Made by a program: the position numbers and the translations under genes. Positions 27,178 through 35,476 of a DNA stretch of 39,436 bases are shown here, one piece after another. The notes under the pieces are model-generated. The model made no database searches and had not been told where the DNA came from. It was given only the letters and a program-made list of their open reading frames with translations. Position 1 is the stretch's first letter. Each line of letters begins with the position of its first letter. The stretch is from an uncultured bacterium (GTDB taxonomy: Bacteria; Cyanobacteriota; Vampirovibrionia; Gastranaerophilales; Gastranaerophilaceae): positions 1 through 39,436 of the forward strand of contig CADBTL010000017.1 of NCBI GenBank assembly GCA_902797575.1. Direction: 5' to 3'.

Positions 27178-27183
27178 ATTATA
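27178..27183 (-). promoter_or_regulatory. Possible ferredoxin -10 box
   Basis: TATAAT on the minus strand, preceded by TG one step upstream (ATGTATAAT), lies 75 bases before the ferredoxin ATG. No good -35 box is seen at 16-18 bases. It would give the ferredoxin a promoter independent of the ferritin-like gene. Confidence 0.35.
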
Positions 27184-27217
27184 CATGATAAAAGAAAAAT
27201 TTAAAGTGAATTTGTTA

Positions 27218-28540
27218 CTAAATTATTTTTTCTTTTTCTTCCTTTCGAGATTCATGTTTATCTATCATTTCTTCAAGCTCTGATGGCAACACTGTATTTG
27301 CAGCAACTCCTTCTTTTTGCAATCCTTTTTCCAAAATATCTGTTTGTTTATCCAATAATGATTCTTTTGCTTCTACAATATCACGGTCATTATATATACT
27401 ACCGATTCTTATTGCATTTTCACTTGGAGCAGATATTTCTGCAACACGTTCTTGAATAGGATAACTTGCCCAATCTGCCGGAATTTCATCTATAGTTTTA
27501 TAAAACTCGCCATCCGGCGCTAATCTTTTATTAACCTCTTTTTCAAGAACTTTTTGAACATAATCTTTTTGGCTCAAGAATCGACAAGGTATAATAATAT
27601 CATTACCGATTACTTCTTCAGGATCACGCTTTTCATATTTTTTAAACAAATCTGCCGCTATATGTAAATGAGATATTTCCATGTCCAAAAATAGCTCCCA
27701 TGTTTTTTTTATTCTTTCATCAACCTCGTCTTCCATACATGTATAATAGTTGCACACCTCTGTAAACTCATGAATTAAAAACTTTTCCCACATTGATTCA
27801 GTAGGATCGATAAGAGACTCATACATTGTAACGTGTTCTTCCTCTACATCCTTTATCTCTGCATATGTTTCTCTTAATACGTGGTCACCATACATAAAGC
27901 CATGTTCTGCATAAAAATTATGAGTCTGCTGTTCTCCGGACAATACTGTTAAAATATTGACTTTTGTTTGAGGAGAAGCTGTAGATTTATCATAATGTTT
28001 TCTTTTTCTTAAACCATTACAATTGTGATGATGTTGCGTCGGTCGTCCCACTATAACATCGGTTTGTTCCTGAACAATATCACTTGGTTCTGTACCTTCT
28101 CGTGCATATGCAAATTGAGCGTATCTGTATAAGTGGTCAAAATCTTCAAGTAAACCAAAATCAAATACTTCTTTTACATATTTATCCGGTTCATTTTGAG
28201 CCAGCCAAGCTGTTAAATCTACCGCAACTTGCTCATAGGCTAACGTAGTATCCAGAACAGATTGATCTGCCGGTCCCATCCAATTTGCAGTCATTTGTTG
28301 AGTATTTTCGATTCTGCCAATTTGAGATATTTTAACTTTATCTTCGTTATCTGCTAAAAATCTTGCAAGCTGATGTTTAAACCCCCAAGCTTCGACTTCA
28401 ATTCCGTTCATTAAGATTTGACGTGTACGTGTATAACAATCTACGTCTGTCTTATTATAGGGTTTTCCTACTATTTGATGCCAATTTCTTAACTGCTTTT
28501 CTAAAGGTATTCCTTTTTCTTTCAACGGATTAAATGTCAT
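27218..28540 (-). CDS. Ferritin-like (diiron-type) protein with three E/ExxH hairpins, 440 aa
   Basis: Acidic and helical, with no signal peptide. Three helical hairpins repeat the same ligand spacing: Glu103 with Asp133-x2-His136, Glu203 with Glu233-x2-His236, and Glu258 with Glu288-x2-His291. In each case the second carboxylate is exactly 30 residues after the first. Two such E...ExxH halves make the diiron site of rubrerythrin and ferritin-like proteins; a third half is unusual. A histidine cluster HHH (170-172) lies between the first and second hairpins. The C-terminal 140 residues are unassigned and charged. AAAGGAAAG precedes the ATG. With the ferredoxin gene next downstream, an iron-dependent oxidative-stress or oxygenase-like reaction is an inference. 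Confidence 0.65.
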   Translation of the reverse strand: MTFNPLKEKGIPLEKQLRNWHQIVGKPYNKTDVDCYTRTRQILMNGIEVEAWGFKHQLARFLADNEDKVKISQIGRIENTQQMTANWMGPADQSVLDTTLAYEQVAVDLTAWLAQNEPDKYVKEVFDFGLLEDFDHLYRYAQFAYAREGTEPSDIVQEQTDVIVGRPTQHHHNCNGLRKRKHYDKSTASPQTKVNILTVLSGEQQTHNFYAEHGFMYGDHVLRETYAEIKDVEEEHVTMYESLIDPTESMWEKFLIHEFTEVCNYYTCMEDEVDERIKKTWELFLDMEISHLHIAADLFKKYEKRDPEEVIGNDIIIPCRFLSQKDYVQKVLEKEVNKRLAPDGEFYKTIDEIPADWASYPIQERVAEISAPSENAIRIGSIYNDRDIVEAKESLLDKQTDILEKGLQKEGVAANTVLPSELEEMIDKHESRKEEKEKII

Positions 28541-28706
28541 AATATCTTTCCTTTCTTTTACATAACACTTTAAATCTTTATAAGTGCTATAGAATAATAC
28601 AGCAGTTAGTTATTTTTTAAACCGGTTAATAAGCTAATTTTTCATTATTTAGAAGTTTTATTTGAAAAATATTTTTATAATGCATCCACAAAATTTTCGG
28701 AATTAT

Positions 28707-28724
28707 TATGTTAAGTTATGTAAC
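28707..28724 (+). promoter_or_regulatory. 18-bp upstream motif, copy 1 (441-aa protein)
   Basis: TATGTTAAGTTATGTAAC differs at three positions from TATATTAAGTTTTGTAAA found at 33567 and 35399. Its complement reads GTTACATA-AC-TTAACATA, two direct repeats ten bases apart. By hand count this matches 15 of 16 fixed positions of the cyanobacterial HLR1 consensus (G/T)TTACA(T/A)(T/A)-N2-(G/T)TTACA(T/A)(T/A). It lies 16 bases upstream of the -35 element of a sigma-28-like promoter, a normal activator position. Confidence 0.5.
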
Positions 28725-28740
28725 AATTTTCTAAAAATAT

Positions 28741-28768
28741 TAAAGTTTTTATAAACTTGTGCCGATAT
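28741..28768 (+). promoter_or_regulatory. Sigma-28 (FliA/SigD)-type promoter
   Basis: TAAAGTTT (28741-28748) and GCCGATAT (28761-28768) are separated by 12 bases, i.e. TAAA-N16-GCCGATAT. This fits the Bacillus SigD form TAAA-N14-16-GCCGATAT and nearly matches the E. coli FliA form TAAAGTTT-N11-GCCGATAA. It points at the 441-aa protein gene, 41 bases downstream of the -10 element, and implies control by the flagellar/motility sigma factor. Confidence 0.75.
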
Positions 28769-28809
28769 ATATAACAAAAGGGACAATTATAAAGGAAAGC
28801 GATTAAAAA

Positions 28810-30135
28810 ATGAGTTTAGGAGTCAATCAACTTTTATACCTTACACAAAGGGAGAGCAATGTCGAAGGACAAATACAAGCTCGTTCTTTTGAGTTAGAAG
28901 CTGTGACTCGAGACTTAGAGAAAATAACAAATAACTATAGCACTGCCACCAGAGCAAAAGTAATGAAAATGTCTAATAATAATGGTGTTAGCTTTTCAGA
29001 TATAAGCTATTCTTCTTTAATGAGACCAAGTGGTGCTAATAATAATAAACCGATGATTCTTGCTGATAGTTCCGGCAGAATTGTTATAGATAAAGCCTAT
29101 AGAAGTTATGCAGAACAAATCTCTCCAAACGGTGCTTCAGGAGGAGACTACAGTGGAGATAAGAGACTTGAAATTTTATCTTCTATTACAGGTATCTCAA
29201 AGGATAAAATAGGTAACAACGATTCAACATCAGCTGAAGTTGCTGCAGCAAAAGAAGTCGTTGACAAAGCAAAAACTGCTAGAGACAAAATCAATACATA
29301 TGAAATGACAGCCGAAGAGTATATGAATAAATACATAGACTTAAAATCTTTAGGAATAAACGGCACTGATGAAGTTAATGCAAGTAATGCTTCTGATTTT
29401 GCAGCTAAAATAAGTTCTGCTTTAGGCGGAAAAAATTATTTTCCGTCTTCTGTGACAAGTAAGTTCCCGAGCTATTGCACTAATTTTGCAGCCGGAATCT
29501 CCGGTGATATAACAATGACCGGTGAAGAATTTGTTTCCGGTATTATTGAAGGTTTTTTTGAATCATTGGGTAGCTCAAAAATGACTGTTTACGCTGATAG
29601 AAATGGCAATAGTACTTTAAGTGCATATCAAGAGGCAGACAAAGCTTATCAAGATGCTGTAGCAGCATATCAAGCAGCTACTGAAATAAATGCAGGAATA
29701 TTAAGCGGACCTGAACAAAAACAAATAGATTTTTATGATCAAATATTTACCGCTATTGCAGATAACGGCTGGACTTATGATGAAAATCTGAATGATGATG
29801 ATTATCTTAACCAAATGCTTCAAAACGGCTCTTATTATTTTACAACTATGACAGAAGATACATCAGATGACGATGATGACGGTACAAAATATGACTACAG
29901 TTTTACTGTTGCAAGTAACTGCAAGAATATATTTACAGTAAGCGATACAGATGCAAGAGAAACTGCATTTGCGGAATATCAGGCACAAAAATTAATACTT
30001 AATAATAAAGAATCAAAAATAAATAAAGAAATGAAGAATCTGGAATCAGAACTTGCTGCGATCAAAAAAATGAAAGAAAGTTGTGAACAAATCACTGAAG
30101 AAAACTATAAGAGATTCTTTGGTTTATTCGCATAA
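28810..30135 (+). CDS. Hypothetical 441-aa coiled-coil protein under a sigma-28-type promoter
   Basis: Family not recognised. There is no signal peptide. Helical, coiled-coil-prone segments lie at both ends: about residues 8-50 (YLTQRESNVEGQIQARSFEL) and 375-435 (KLILNNKESKINKEMKNLES). The middle is rich in Ser, Asn, Gly and Asp and includes an acidic SDDDDDG stretch. Helical ends around a variable centre, no Sec signal and a sigma-28-type promoter resemble the general plan of flagellar axial or type-III-exported proteins, but no flagellin motif is seen. An AAGGA lies about 13 bases before the ATG. The ffh gene follows after 78 bases. Confidence 0.8.
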   Translation: MSLGVNQLLYLTQRESNVEGQIQARSFELEAVTRDLEKITNNYSTATRAKVMKMSNNNGVSFSDISYSSLMRPSGANNNKPMILADSSGRIVIDKAYRSYAEQISPNGASGGDYSGDKRLEILSSITGISKDKIGNNDSTSAEVAAAKEVVDKAKTARDKINTYEMTAEEYMNKYIDLKSLGINGTDEVNASNASDFAAKISSALGGKNYFPSSVTSKFPSYCTNFAAGISGDITMTGEEFVSGIIEGFFESLGSSKMTVYADRNGNSTLSAYQEADKAYQDAVAAYQAATEINAGILSGPEQKQIDFYDQIFTAIADNGWTYDENLNDDDYLNQMLQNGSYYFTTMTEDTSDDDDDGTKYDYSFTVASNCKNIFTVSDTDARETAFAEYQAQKLILNNKESKINKEMKNLESELAAIKKMKESCEQITEENYKRFFGLFA

Positions 30136-30213
30136 TACAATGTTTATGATATCCTATTAGCAGGAGTAAAATAAAATTTGCTCGGCATTAATTGTTTATA
30201 AGGGATATTTTAA

Positions 30214-31605
30214 ATGTTTGATTCGTTATCTGATAAATTGCAAGATATTATTAAGCGTACTGCCGGTCAAAGCGAACTAACGCAAGACAATATGCAAGAC
30301 GCATTGAGAGAAATTAGACGTGCTCTTTTAGAAGCCGACGTTAACCTTAGAGTTGTAAAAGCTTTTATATCTAACATTAAAGACAAAGCTGAAGGTGAAA
30401 ATGTTTTGTCAGGAGTCAATCCATCACAGCAGTTGGTAAAAATCGTGCACGATGAGCTTGTAAATCTTCTCGGTAAAGAATTAAAACCACTTGATTTAGC
30501 AGGGCATCCTGCTTTGATTATGATGCTTGGGCTTCAGGGCAGCGGTAAAACAACGTCTACAGCTAAACTTGCTGTTAAATTAAAAAAAGAAGGACGCAAT
30601 CCTTTATTAGTTGCTTGTGACGTGTATAGACCGGCTGCTGTTACTCAATTAAAAGCTTTAGGGGAACAAACAGGAGTAAATGTATATTCTGAAGACTCAA
30701 AGGATGTTCAGAATATTATAAGCAATGCAATAAATTACGCAAAAGAAAACGGTTATAACACTTTAATTTTAGATACAGCCGGACGTTTACAAATTGATAC
30801 TGAAATGATGGCAGAACTACTTTTAATTGACAGAGTTTTTAAACCCGCAGAAAAATTGTTGGTAATTGATGCCATGACAGGTCAGGAAGCTGTTAACGTA
30901 GCTGAAAACTTTGATGCACAACTTGGAATTACCGGTCTTGTTCTAACCAAATTAGATGGTGACTCAAGAGGCGGTGCAGCTTTGAGTATTGTATATTGTA
31001 CACAAAAGCCTATCAAGTTAACAGGAACCGGTGAAAAACTTAATGCTTTAGAAGATTTTTATCCTGAGAGAATGGCAACTCGAATTCTCGGCATGGGAGA
31101 TATCGTTTCACTTGTTGAAAGAGCTCAAGAAGTCTTTGATGAGAAATCTGCTCGTGAAATGGAAGCTAAAATGGCAAAAGCCGAATTTTCTTTTAATGAT
31201 TTTCTAAAACTTCAAAAACAAATGAAAATGTTTGGCTCAATGGATAACCTTCTGGGTATGATACCAGGACTGGGGTTATCTAAAGATGACAGACAAATGA
31301 TTTCGCATGAAGGAGAAAAACAATTTAAGCGTATTGAAGTATTTATCCAAAGCATGACGCCAGAAGAAAGAGAGCACCCTGAACTTATGAATAGCTCAAG
31401 AAAGAAGAGAATTGCATCAGGTTCAGGAATTTCTATTCACGATGTTAATATCTTTATAAAACAATTTGAGCAAATGCGTACTATGATGAAGGGAATGTCT
31501 GATGTTAAGAAAAACATGGGTAAAATGATGGGTAAGTTAGGTTCAAACATGGGTGGTAAACTTTCCATGCATCAGATGATGAAAAATATGAGAAGATTTA
31601 AGTAA
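30214..31605 (+). CDS. ffh: Signal recognition particle protein Ffh (SRP54)
   Basis: It binds signal sequences and 4.5S RNA and delivers ribosomes to FtsY at the membrane. An N-terminal four-helix domain precedes the SRP GTPase domain with G1 GLQGSGKTT (residues 106-114), CDVYRPAAVTQL, LDTAGR and TKLDGDSRGGAAL. The methionine-rich M domain covers about 325-463 and ends in MGKMMGKLGSNMGG...MMKNMRRF. The length of 463 aa is typical. AAGGGA lies upstream of the ATG. It is followed by pth after 24 bases, so they are probably co-transcribed. No SRP RNA gene was seen nearby. Confidence 0.97.
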   Translation: MFDSLSDKLQDIIKRTAGQSELTQDNMQDALREIRRALLEADVNLRVVKAFISNIKDKAEGENVLSGVNPSQQLVKIVHDELVNLLGKELKPLDLAGHPALIMMLGLQGSGKTTSTAKLAVKLKKEGRNPLLVACDVYRPAAVTQLKALGEQTGVNVYSEDSKDVQNIISNAINYAKENGYNTLILDTAGRLQIDTEMMAELLLIDRVFKPAEKLLVIDAMTGQEAVNVAENFDAQLGITGLVLTKLDGDSRGGAALSIVYCTQKPIKLTGTGEKLNALEDFYPERMATRILGMGDIVSLVERAQEVFDEKSAREMEAKMAKAEFSFNDFLKLQKQMKMFGSMDNLLGMIPGLGLSKDDRQMISHEGEKQFKRIEVFIQSMTPEEREHPELMNSSRKKRIASGSGISIHDVNIFIKQFEQMRTMMKGMSDVKKNMGKMMGKLGSNMGGKLSMHQMMKNMRRFK

Positions 31606-31629
31606 AAAATTTTAACAAGGATTAAAGCA

Positions 31630-32187
31630 TTGAAACTTATAGCAGGACTGGGAAATATAGGACCAAAATATACTTTTACAAGGCATAATGCAGGTTTTAT
31701 GCTTGTAGATAGCATTGCCCTAAATGCAGGTCTTGATATGAAAGAAAATTCAAGATTAAAATGTTTTATTACAAAGTTCAATAACAATGGTGAAGATTAT
31801 TTACTTATTAAACCGACTACTTTTATGAATTTGTCAGGAGAAGCTGTAAGAGCTGTTACGGATTATTATAAAATTGATGTAAAAGATGTGTTAATTGTTT
31901 TTGATGATTTATCATTAGAATTAGGGAAAATCCGTTTTCGCCCAAATGGTTCTGATGGAGGTCATAACGGAATTAAGTCAATTATTCAGCACATGGGAAC
32001 AAAGGATATTGCAAGGTTAAAAATAGGCATAGGTCCGCAGCCAAGTATTCCTTCCGAAGTATTTGTTCTACAAAATTTTTCAAAAGAGGAATTGGATAAA
32101 TTAAAAGAAACATTAGCAATTGCAAAAGAAGGTATTGCGTGTTATTTTACTAATGGGATGCAAGAAACACAAAATAAATACAATTAA
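31630..32187 (+). CDS. pth: Peptidyl-tRNA hydrolase, TTG start
   Basis: It recycles tRNAs released from stalled ribosomes by cleaving the peptidyl-tRNA ester. Catalytic His19 is in RHNAGF; Asn67 (FMNLSG), Asp93 (FDDLSL) and Asn113 (GSDGGHNG) complete the conserved site. At 185 aa it is full length. The start codon is TTG at 31630: the product then begins MKLIAGLGN, exactly like other Pth proteins, an AAGGA lies about ten bases upstream, and no nearby ATG would include the conserved N-terminus. Confidence 0.95.
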   Translation: MKLIAGLGNIGPKYTFTRHNAGFMLVDSIALNAGLDMKENSRLKCFITKFNNNGEDYLLIKPTTFMNLSGEAVRAVTDYYKIDVKDVLIVFDDLSLELGKIRFRPNGSDGGHNGIKSIIQHMGTKDIARLKIGIGPQPSIPSEVFVLQNFSKEELDKLKETLAIAKEGIACYFTNGMQETQNKYN

Positions 32188-32215
32188 TTGCACGGGTTAA
32201 GGGGTAGATATTATT

Positions 32216-33502
32216 ATGAATACAGCAGAACAATTAGAACAAAGTGAAAAATATGAAGAAGCATATGCCGAGTATAAAAAATTGCTTATGCACAAACCTG
32301 ATGACATTGATATTTTAACAAGAATTGCTCACGTAGCTCTAATATTAGGTAACAAATCTGAGGCTAAAAATTTTTACGCAAGAATATTGGAAGTTGATCC
32401 ATCAAATATTATGGCACACGAACAATTATTGGATTTATTTGTTGATGAAGACAAGTTTAAATACTATTTGTTAAGAGGAAATATGCACGCACTGCAGCAG
32501 CAAATGAGCTATGCAAACAGTGATTACAAAAAAGCTATTGCACATGCGGCAAACTCTCAAGAAGCTCTTCCTGCAAGGTATCTACATGCAGGGCTTTGTG
32601 AAGGACAAGAAAAGTATCAGGAAGCCATTGATGAATATTTGAGAATTGCAGATGACGATGATAAAAATCCTATGGTATATGTAAAACTCGCTGAACTTTA
32701 TGAAAAAACTGAAGGTATTATATCAGCTATTCAAACTCTTGAAAGAGGTAAACGTAATAATGGTTTTACCGAATACGATGAAGTTCTTGCAGGTCTATAT
32801 ATAAGAAATTCTCAGCCCGAAAAAGCACTTGCCATTACTAAAAATGAATTGACAAAAGCAAGAGCATTATTTGATATGGGGGATAATGATAAAGGATATG
32901 ATGTTCTTATGTCTGTAAAAGATAAATACAGCAACGAAAATACATTCCATTCACTGCTTGCTCAATACTATTTTCAAAAAGAAATGTTTGAAAAAGCTTT
33001 TAATGAAATTGATGAATTTGAAAAACTTAGCCCTAATTCACCTCTTATATACCAAATGAGAGCACTGATTTATGAGCAAATGGGCGATTCATTCAATGAA
33101 CACTTAAACTGGGGTAAATACAATATACTTAGAAATGATAAAGACGTAGCCTTGAATGAATACATGACTGCATACAGATTTAACTCAAAAGATGCTGATA
33201 TCATCGAAACAATTGCTACACTACTGGAATCCGAAGGTGATAAAACAAAAGCCAGCGAATTTTATGAAAGGCTAGCAGATGTTGATCCTAACAATACAAA
33301 TGCATTGGTTAAACTTGCAGAATTTAGAGAATCTATAGGTGATAATCAAGGAGCAATTGATTATATGGAAAGACTTAAAGAAATTAGCCCTAATCACGAT
33401 TATTTGGATAAGAATTATGAAAGACTGCTAAAAGGTGGTGCAATGGGCGGTGAAGGCTTGTTATCAATTTTAAAAAATATATTTGGTAAAAGAATGAGAT
33501 AG
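32216..33502 (+). CDS. TPR-repeat protein
   Basis: The 428-aa protein is built almost entirely of tetratricopeptide-like helical pairs (e.g. KYEEAYAEYKKLLMHKPDDID, GNKSEAKNFYARILEVDPSN, GDKTKASEFYERLADVDPNN). There is no signal peptide or membrane segment, apart from a short hydrophobic, basic tail (LLSILKNIFGKRMR). TPR proteins act as protein-binding scaffolds and the partner is unknown. AAGGGG precedes the ATG. It lies 28 bases after pth and completes the ffh-pth-TPR group. A weak inverted repeat GTATTAT/ATAATAC followed by T-rich DNA (about 33507-33560) may end the transcript. Confidence 0.85.
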   Translation: MNTAEQLEQSEKYEEAYAEYKKLLMHKPDDIDILTRIAHVALILGNKSEAKNFYARILEVDPSNIMAHEQLLDLFVDEDKFKYYLLRGNMHALQQQMSYANSDYKKAIAHAANSQEALPARYLHAGLCEGQEKYQEAIDEYLRIADDDDKNPMVYVKLAELYEKTEGIISAIQTLERGKRNNGFTEYDEVLAGLYIRNSQPEKALAITKNELTKARALFDMGDNDKGYDVLMSVKDKYSNENTFHSLLAQYYFQKEMFEKAFNEIDEFEKLSPNSPLIYQMRALIYEQMGDSFNEHLNWGKYNILRNDKDVALNEYMTAYRFNSKDADIIETIATLLESEGDKTKASEFYERLADVDPNNTNALVKLAEFRESIGDNQGAIDYMERLKEISPNHDYLDKNYERLLKGGAMGGEGLLSILKNIFGKRMR

Positions 33503-33566
33503 GCTGTATTATCAATTACTATATTTATAATACGAATATTTTGCATTTTTGTATTTTTATAAAAAA

Positions 33567-33584
33567 TATATTAAGTTTTGTAAA
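33567..33584 (+). promoter_or_regulatory. 18-bp upstream motif, copy 2 (EF-hand protein)
   Basis: TATATTAAGTTTTGTAAA, identical over all 18 bases to the copy at 35399. The complement TTTACAAA-AC-TTAATATA matches 14 of 16 fixed HLR1 positions by hand count. It lies 150 bases before the ATG and is followed at fixed distances by an AGCAATTTTTC box (33645) and TACTTTATATATACATA (33666). Confidence 0.55.
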
Positions 33585-33644
33585 TCTCAAACGTTTTGTT
33601 ATTACTTGATTTTAAATCTTACTAAAAATTTTTTATAAAATTTT

Positions 33645-33682
33645 AGCAATTTTTCAAAATAAAGATACTTTATATATACATA
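33645..33682 (+). promoter_or_regulatory. Probable core promoter, shared design with 35477-35514
   Basis: The box AGCAATTTTTCAAAAT and the downstream TACTTTATATATACATA are about 80 percent identical, by eye, to 35477-35514. They lie at exactly the same distance from the 18-bp motif (78 and 99 bases from motif start). TATATA is a plausible -10; no strong -35 is present, as expected for an activator-dependent promoter. Confidence 0.45.
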
Positions 33683-33716
33683 CGGTATTTTTATGATGAG
33701 GAAAAGGAGATTTAAA

Positions 33717-34844
33717 ATGACAGATTACGTTTTGAGACCTGATGATTTTAACAGTATTGGTAAAACTAAACTTGCAGAACACAATATTGATGCAAACAAA
33801 GATGGCAAAATCGATGGTGATGAACTTGGCAATCTTTTTGAATTAGAAGGTGGTAATAATAAAGATAATATTAGCCACTTGTTAGTAAATGAATCTGACG
33901 GGACTACTACCAGCAGAGTGAAAGAACCTGAGGTTCAAGATGCAATTGAAAATTTTGATAAATTACCTGCAGATCAAAAAGCAGAAGTAATGAAAAAGTA
34001 TGCAGATAAATTAAGTGAAAGGAATAGAGCATTAAGTTATACAGCACTTCCGGCAGTAGATGATTATGCAAAAATTGATTACTTAGAAGATAGAATGGCA
34101 ACTGCAGCAAGTGATATTTTAAGCATATACGAAAGCGGACTTCCTGATTTTATTGCAATGATAAATAATGACCTTGATAAATATACGCAAATGAAAACGG
34201 AAGATTTGTATAAAGAATTAAATAAACCGGCAGACCTTGTCGATGGGCAAATACATAAATATATTATTACTATTATATTAGATATGAGAACTCTAAAAGA
34301 TGCAACTCAGAGCCTTCGTGCGGATGTCAATAATGCATTAATTACATTTGGCGACAAAGATTTATTCGGAAATGATGGCACGCAAGCAACAACTCTTGGC
34401 AACAAAGTTGTATCAGACATGAATAACATTAAGCGCGATATTGATTCTTCCGAAGCAAAAATAAATTCAGCGCTAAAAACCGGCAATAGACAAGTACTGA
34501 CAACGGAATTTGCTAATCTGTTTTCAAGAATCAAAAAGAACAGAAAATCTGTTCACGATAGTATTGCACATCTTGCAATGCAAACAGACAACGAACGCAA
34601 CATTGCTTATGCAAGAATCCAATCAGGTAACTACAGCGATATTAATAAAGATTTAAATATGGACAACAAAGTTGCTGAAAATGTACTTGTTGATGTTTTA
34701 CTGGAAGCCCCTAAGGCTGACCCAACAGGTATTAGCGATACTACAGCAGACAATTCAAGAAAAAATGGAAAATATATCGAAAATGGTCGCATTAAAATTA
34801 TAAATAACGGTAATGCATATAATACTAACGGAACAAAGTGGTAA
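33717..34844 (+). CDS. EF-hand-containing helical protein (375 aa)
   Basis: Near the N-terminus a canonical 12-residue calcium loop is present at residues 25-36 (DANKDGKIDGDE: D25, N27, D29, K31, D33, E36). The rest is predominantly helical, charged, and not assigned to a family. There is no signal peptide or membrane segment. The start at 33717 (MTDYVLRPDD) has AAAAGGAG at good spacing; an upstream ATG at 33693 would put that site inside the gene. The promoter region closely resembles that of the beta-barrel-like gene at 35573, so the two are probably co-regulated. A single EF-hand may bind Ca2+ or be structural. Confidence 0.75.
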   Translation: MTDYVLRPDDFNSIGKTKLAEHNIDANKDGKIDGDELGNLFELEGGNNKDNISHLLVNESDGTTTSRVKEPEVQDAIENFDKLPADQKAEVMKKYADKLSERNRALSYTALPAVDDYAKIDYLEDRMATAASDILSIYESGLPDFIAMINNDLDKYTQMKTEDLYKELNKPADLVDGQIHKYIITIILDMRTLKDATQSLRADVNNALITFGDKDLFGNDGTQATTLGNKVVSDMNNIKRDIDSSEAKINSALKTGNRQVLTTEFANLFSRIKKNRKSVHDSIAHLAMQTDNERNIAYARIQSGNYSDINKDLNMDNKVAENVLVDVLLEAPKADPTGISDTTADNSRKNGKYIENGRIKIINNGNAYNTNGTKW

Positions 34845-34871
34845 ATAAAATTATCCATTCTTTTTTATAAC

Positions 34872-34906
34872 AAAAGCGGTTATAAGATAATCTTATAGCC
34901 GCTTTT
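34872..34906. terminator. Bidirectional terminator between EF-hand and XRE genes
   Basis: A 16-bp stem (AAAAGCGGTTATAAGA with TCTTATAGCCGCTTTT, one G-U pair) with a 3-base loop has A and T tracts on both sides. Its right edge overlaps the stop codon of the leftward XRE gene. Confidence 0.88.
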
Positions 34907-35231
34907 ATTCTTTCATCAAACTTCGTACAACATTATACAATATATCAAGCTTTGCAGGATTTCTTGAAATTATTTGTATATCATTGGTTACTTCTTCCAA
35001 TATCTCTTTTTCACTCTTTAAATGATTTGTGGCAAATAATTCTTCTGTTGTTGTGTTTAATGCCTTAATTAGCCTGTCTAAGGTCTCAGCAGTTACAAAA
35101 TTTTCACCAATCTCAATTCCGCTTAATGTCCTTTGAGTTATATCTGCTGCTTCCGAAAGCTGCTCCTGAGTTAAGCCTCTATTTATGCGCATTCGCTTTA
35201 TTTTTTTACCTAATTCTTCTTTTACACCCAT
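34905..35231 (-). CDS. XRE-family transcriptional regulator (108 aa)
   Basis: A Cro/C1-type helix-turn-helix occupies residues about 5-60 (LGKKIKRMRINRGLTQEQLSEAADITQRTLSGIE), followed by a helical tail. The ATG at 35231 gives the standard start position for a single-HTH XRE protein. AAGG lies only three bases upstream, so initiation may be modest. The frame is open upstream to a TTG at 35285 without support. It is divergent from the beta-barrel-like gene across a 341-bp region and could regulate it or itself. Confidence 0.82.
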   Translation of the reverse strand: MGVKEELGKKIKRMRINRGLTQEQLSEAADITQRTLSGIEIGENFVTAETLDRLIKALNTTTEELFATNHLKSEKEILEEVTNDIQIISRNPAKLDILYNVVRSLMKE

Positions 35232-35398
35232 AAGCCTTACTTTCTGCTTCTTACGCTTCTGTATAATCAAAAGGCGATTTAACAAATATTTAATTAATAA
35301 TTAGTTTTTGTTCAAAAGCCGTTCAATATAATTACGTGCGTAGCACCAATATACATTTTGTTTCATCAATATTCAAAAATATGAACTTAAGAGTATTT

Positions 35399-35416
35399 TA
35401 TATTAAGTTTTGTAAA
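35399..35416 (+). promoter_or_regulatory. 18-bp upstream motif, copy 3 (beta-barrel-like gene)
   Basis: TATATTAAGTTTTGTAAA, identical to the copy at 33567. It lies 174 bases before the ATG and 99 bases before TACTTTATAT at 35498, exactly the spacing seen at the other copy. The 60 bases between motif and box are much less conserved, so the matching blocks stand out from their surroundings. Confidence 0.55.
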
Positions 35417-35476
35417 GCTGTAATGTGGCGTAATTTCTATATTTCAGCATTTTAGAAATTTTATTTCATAAAAATA

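Noticed and set aside
30136-30213. SRP RNA gene next to ffh
   Set aside because: The 78-base gap is too short and lacks the GGAA tetraloop hairpin of SRP RNA.
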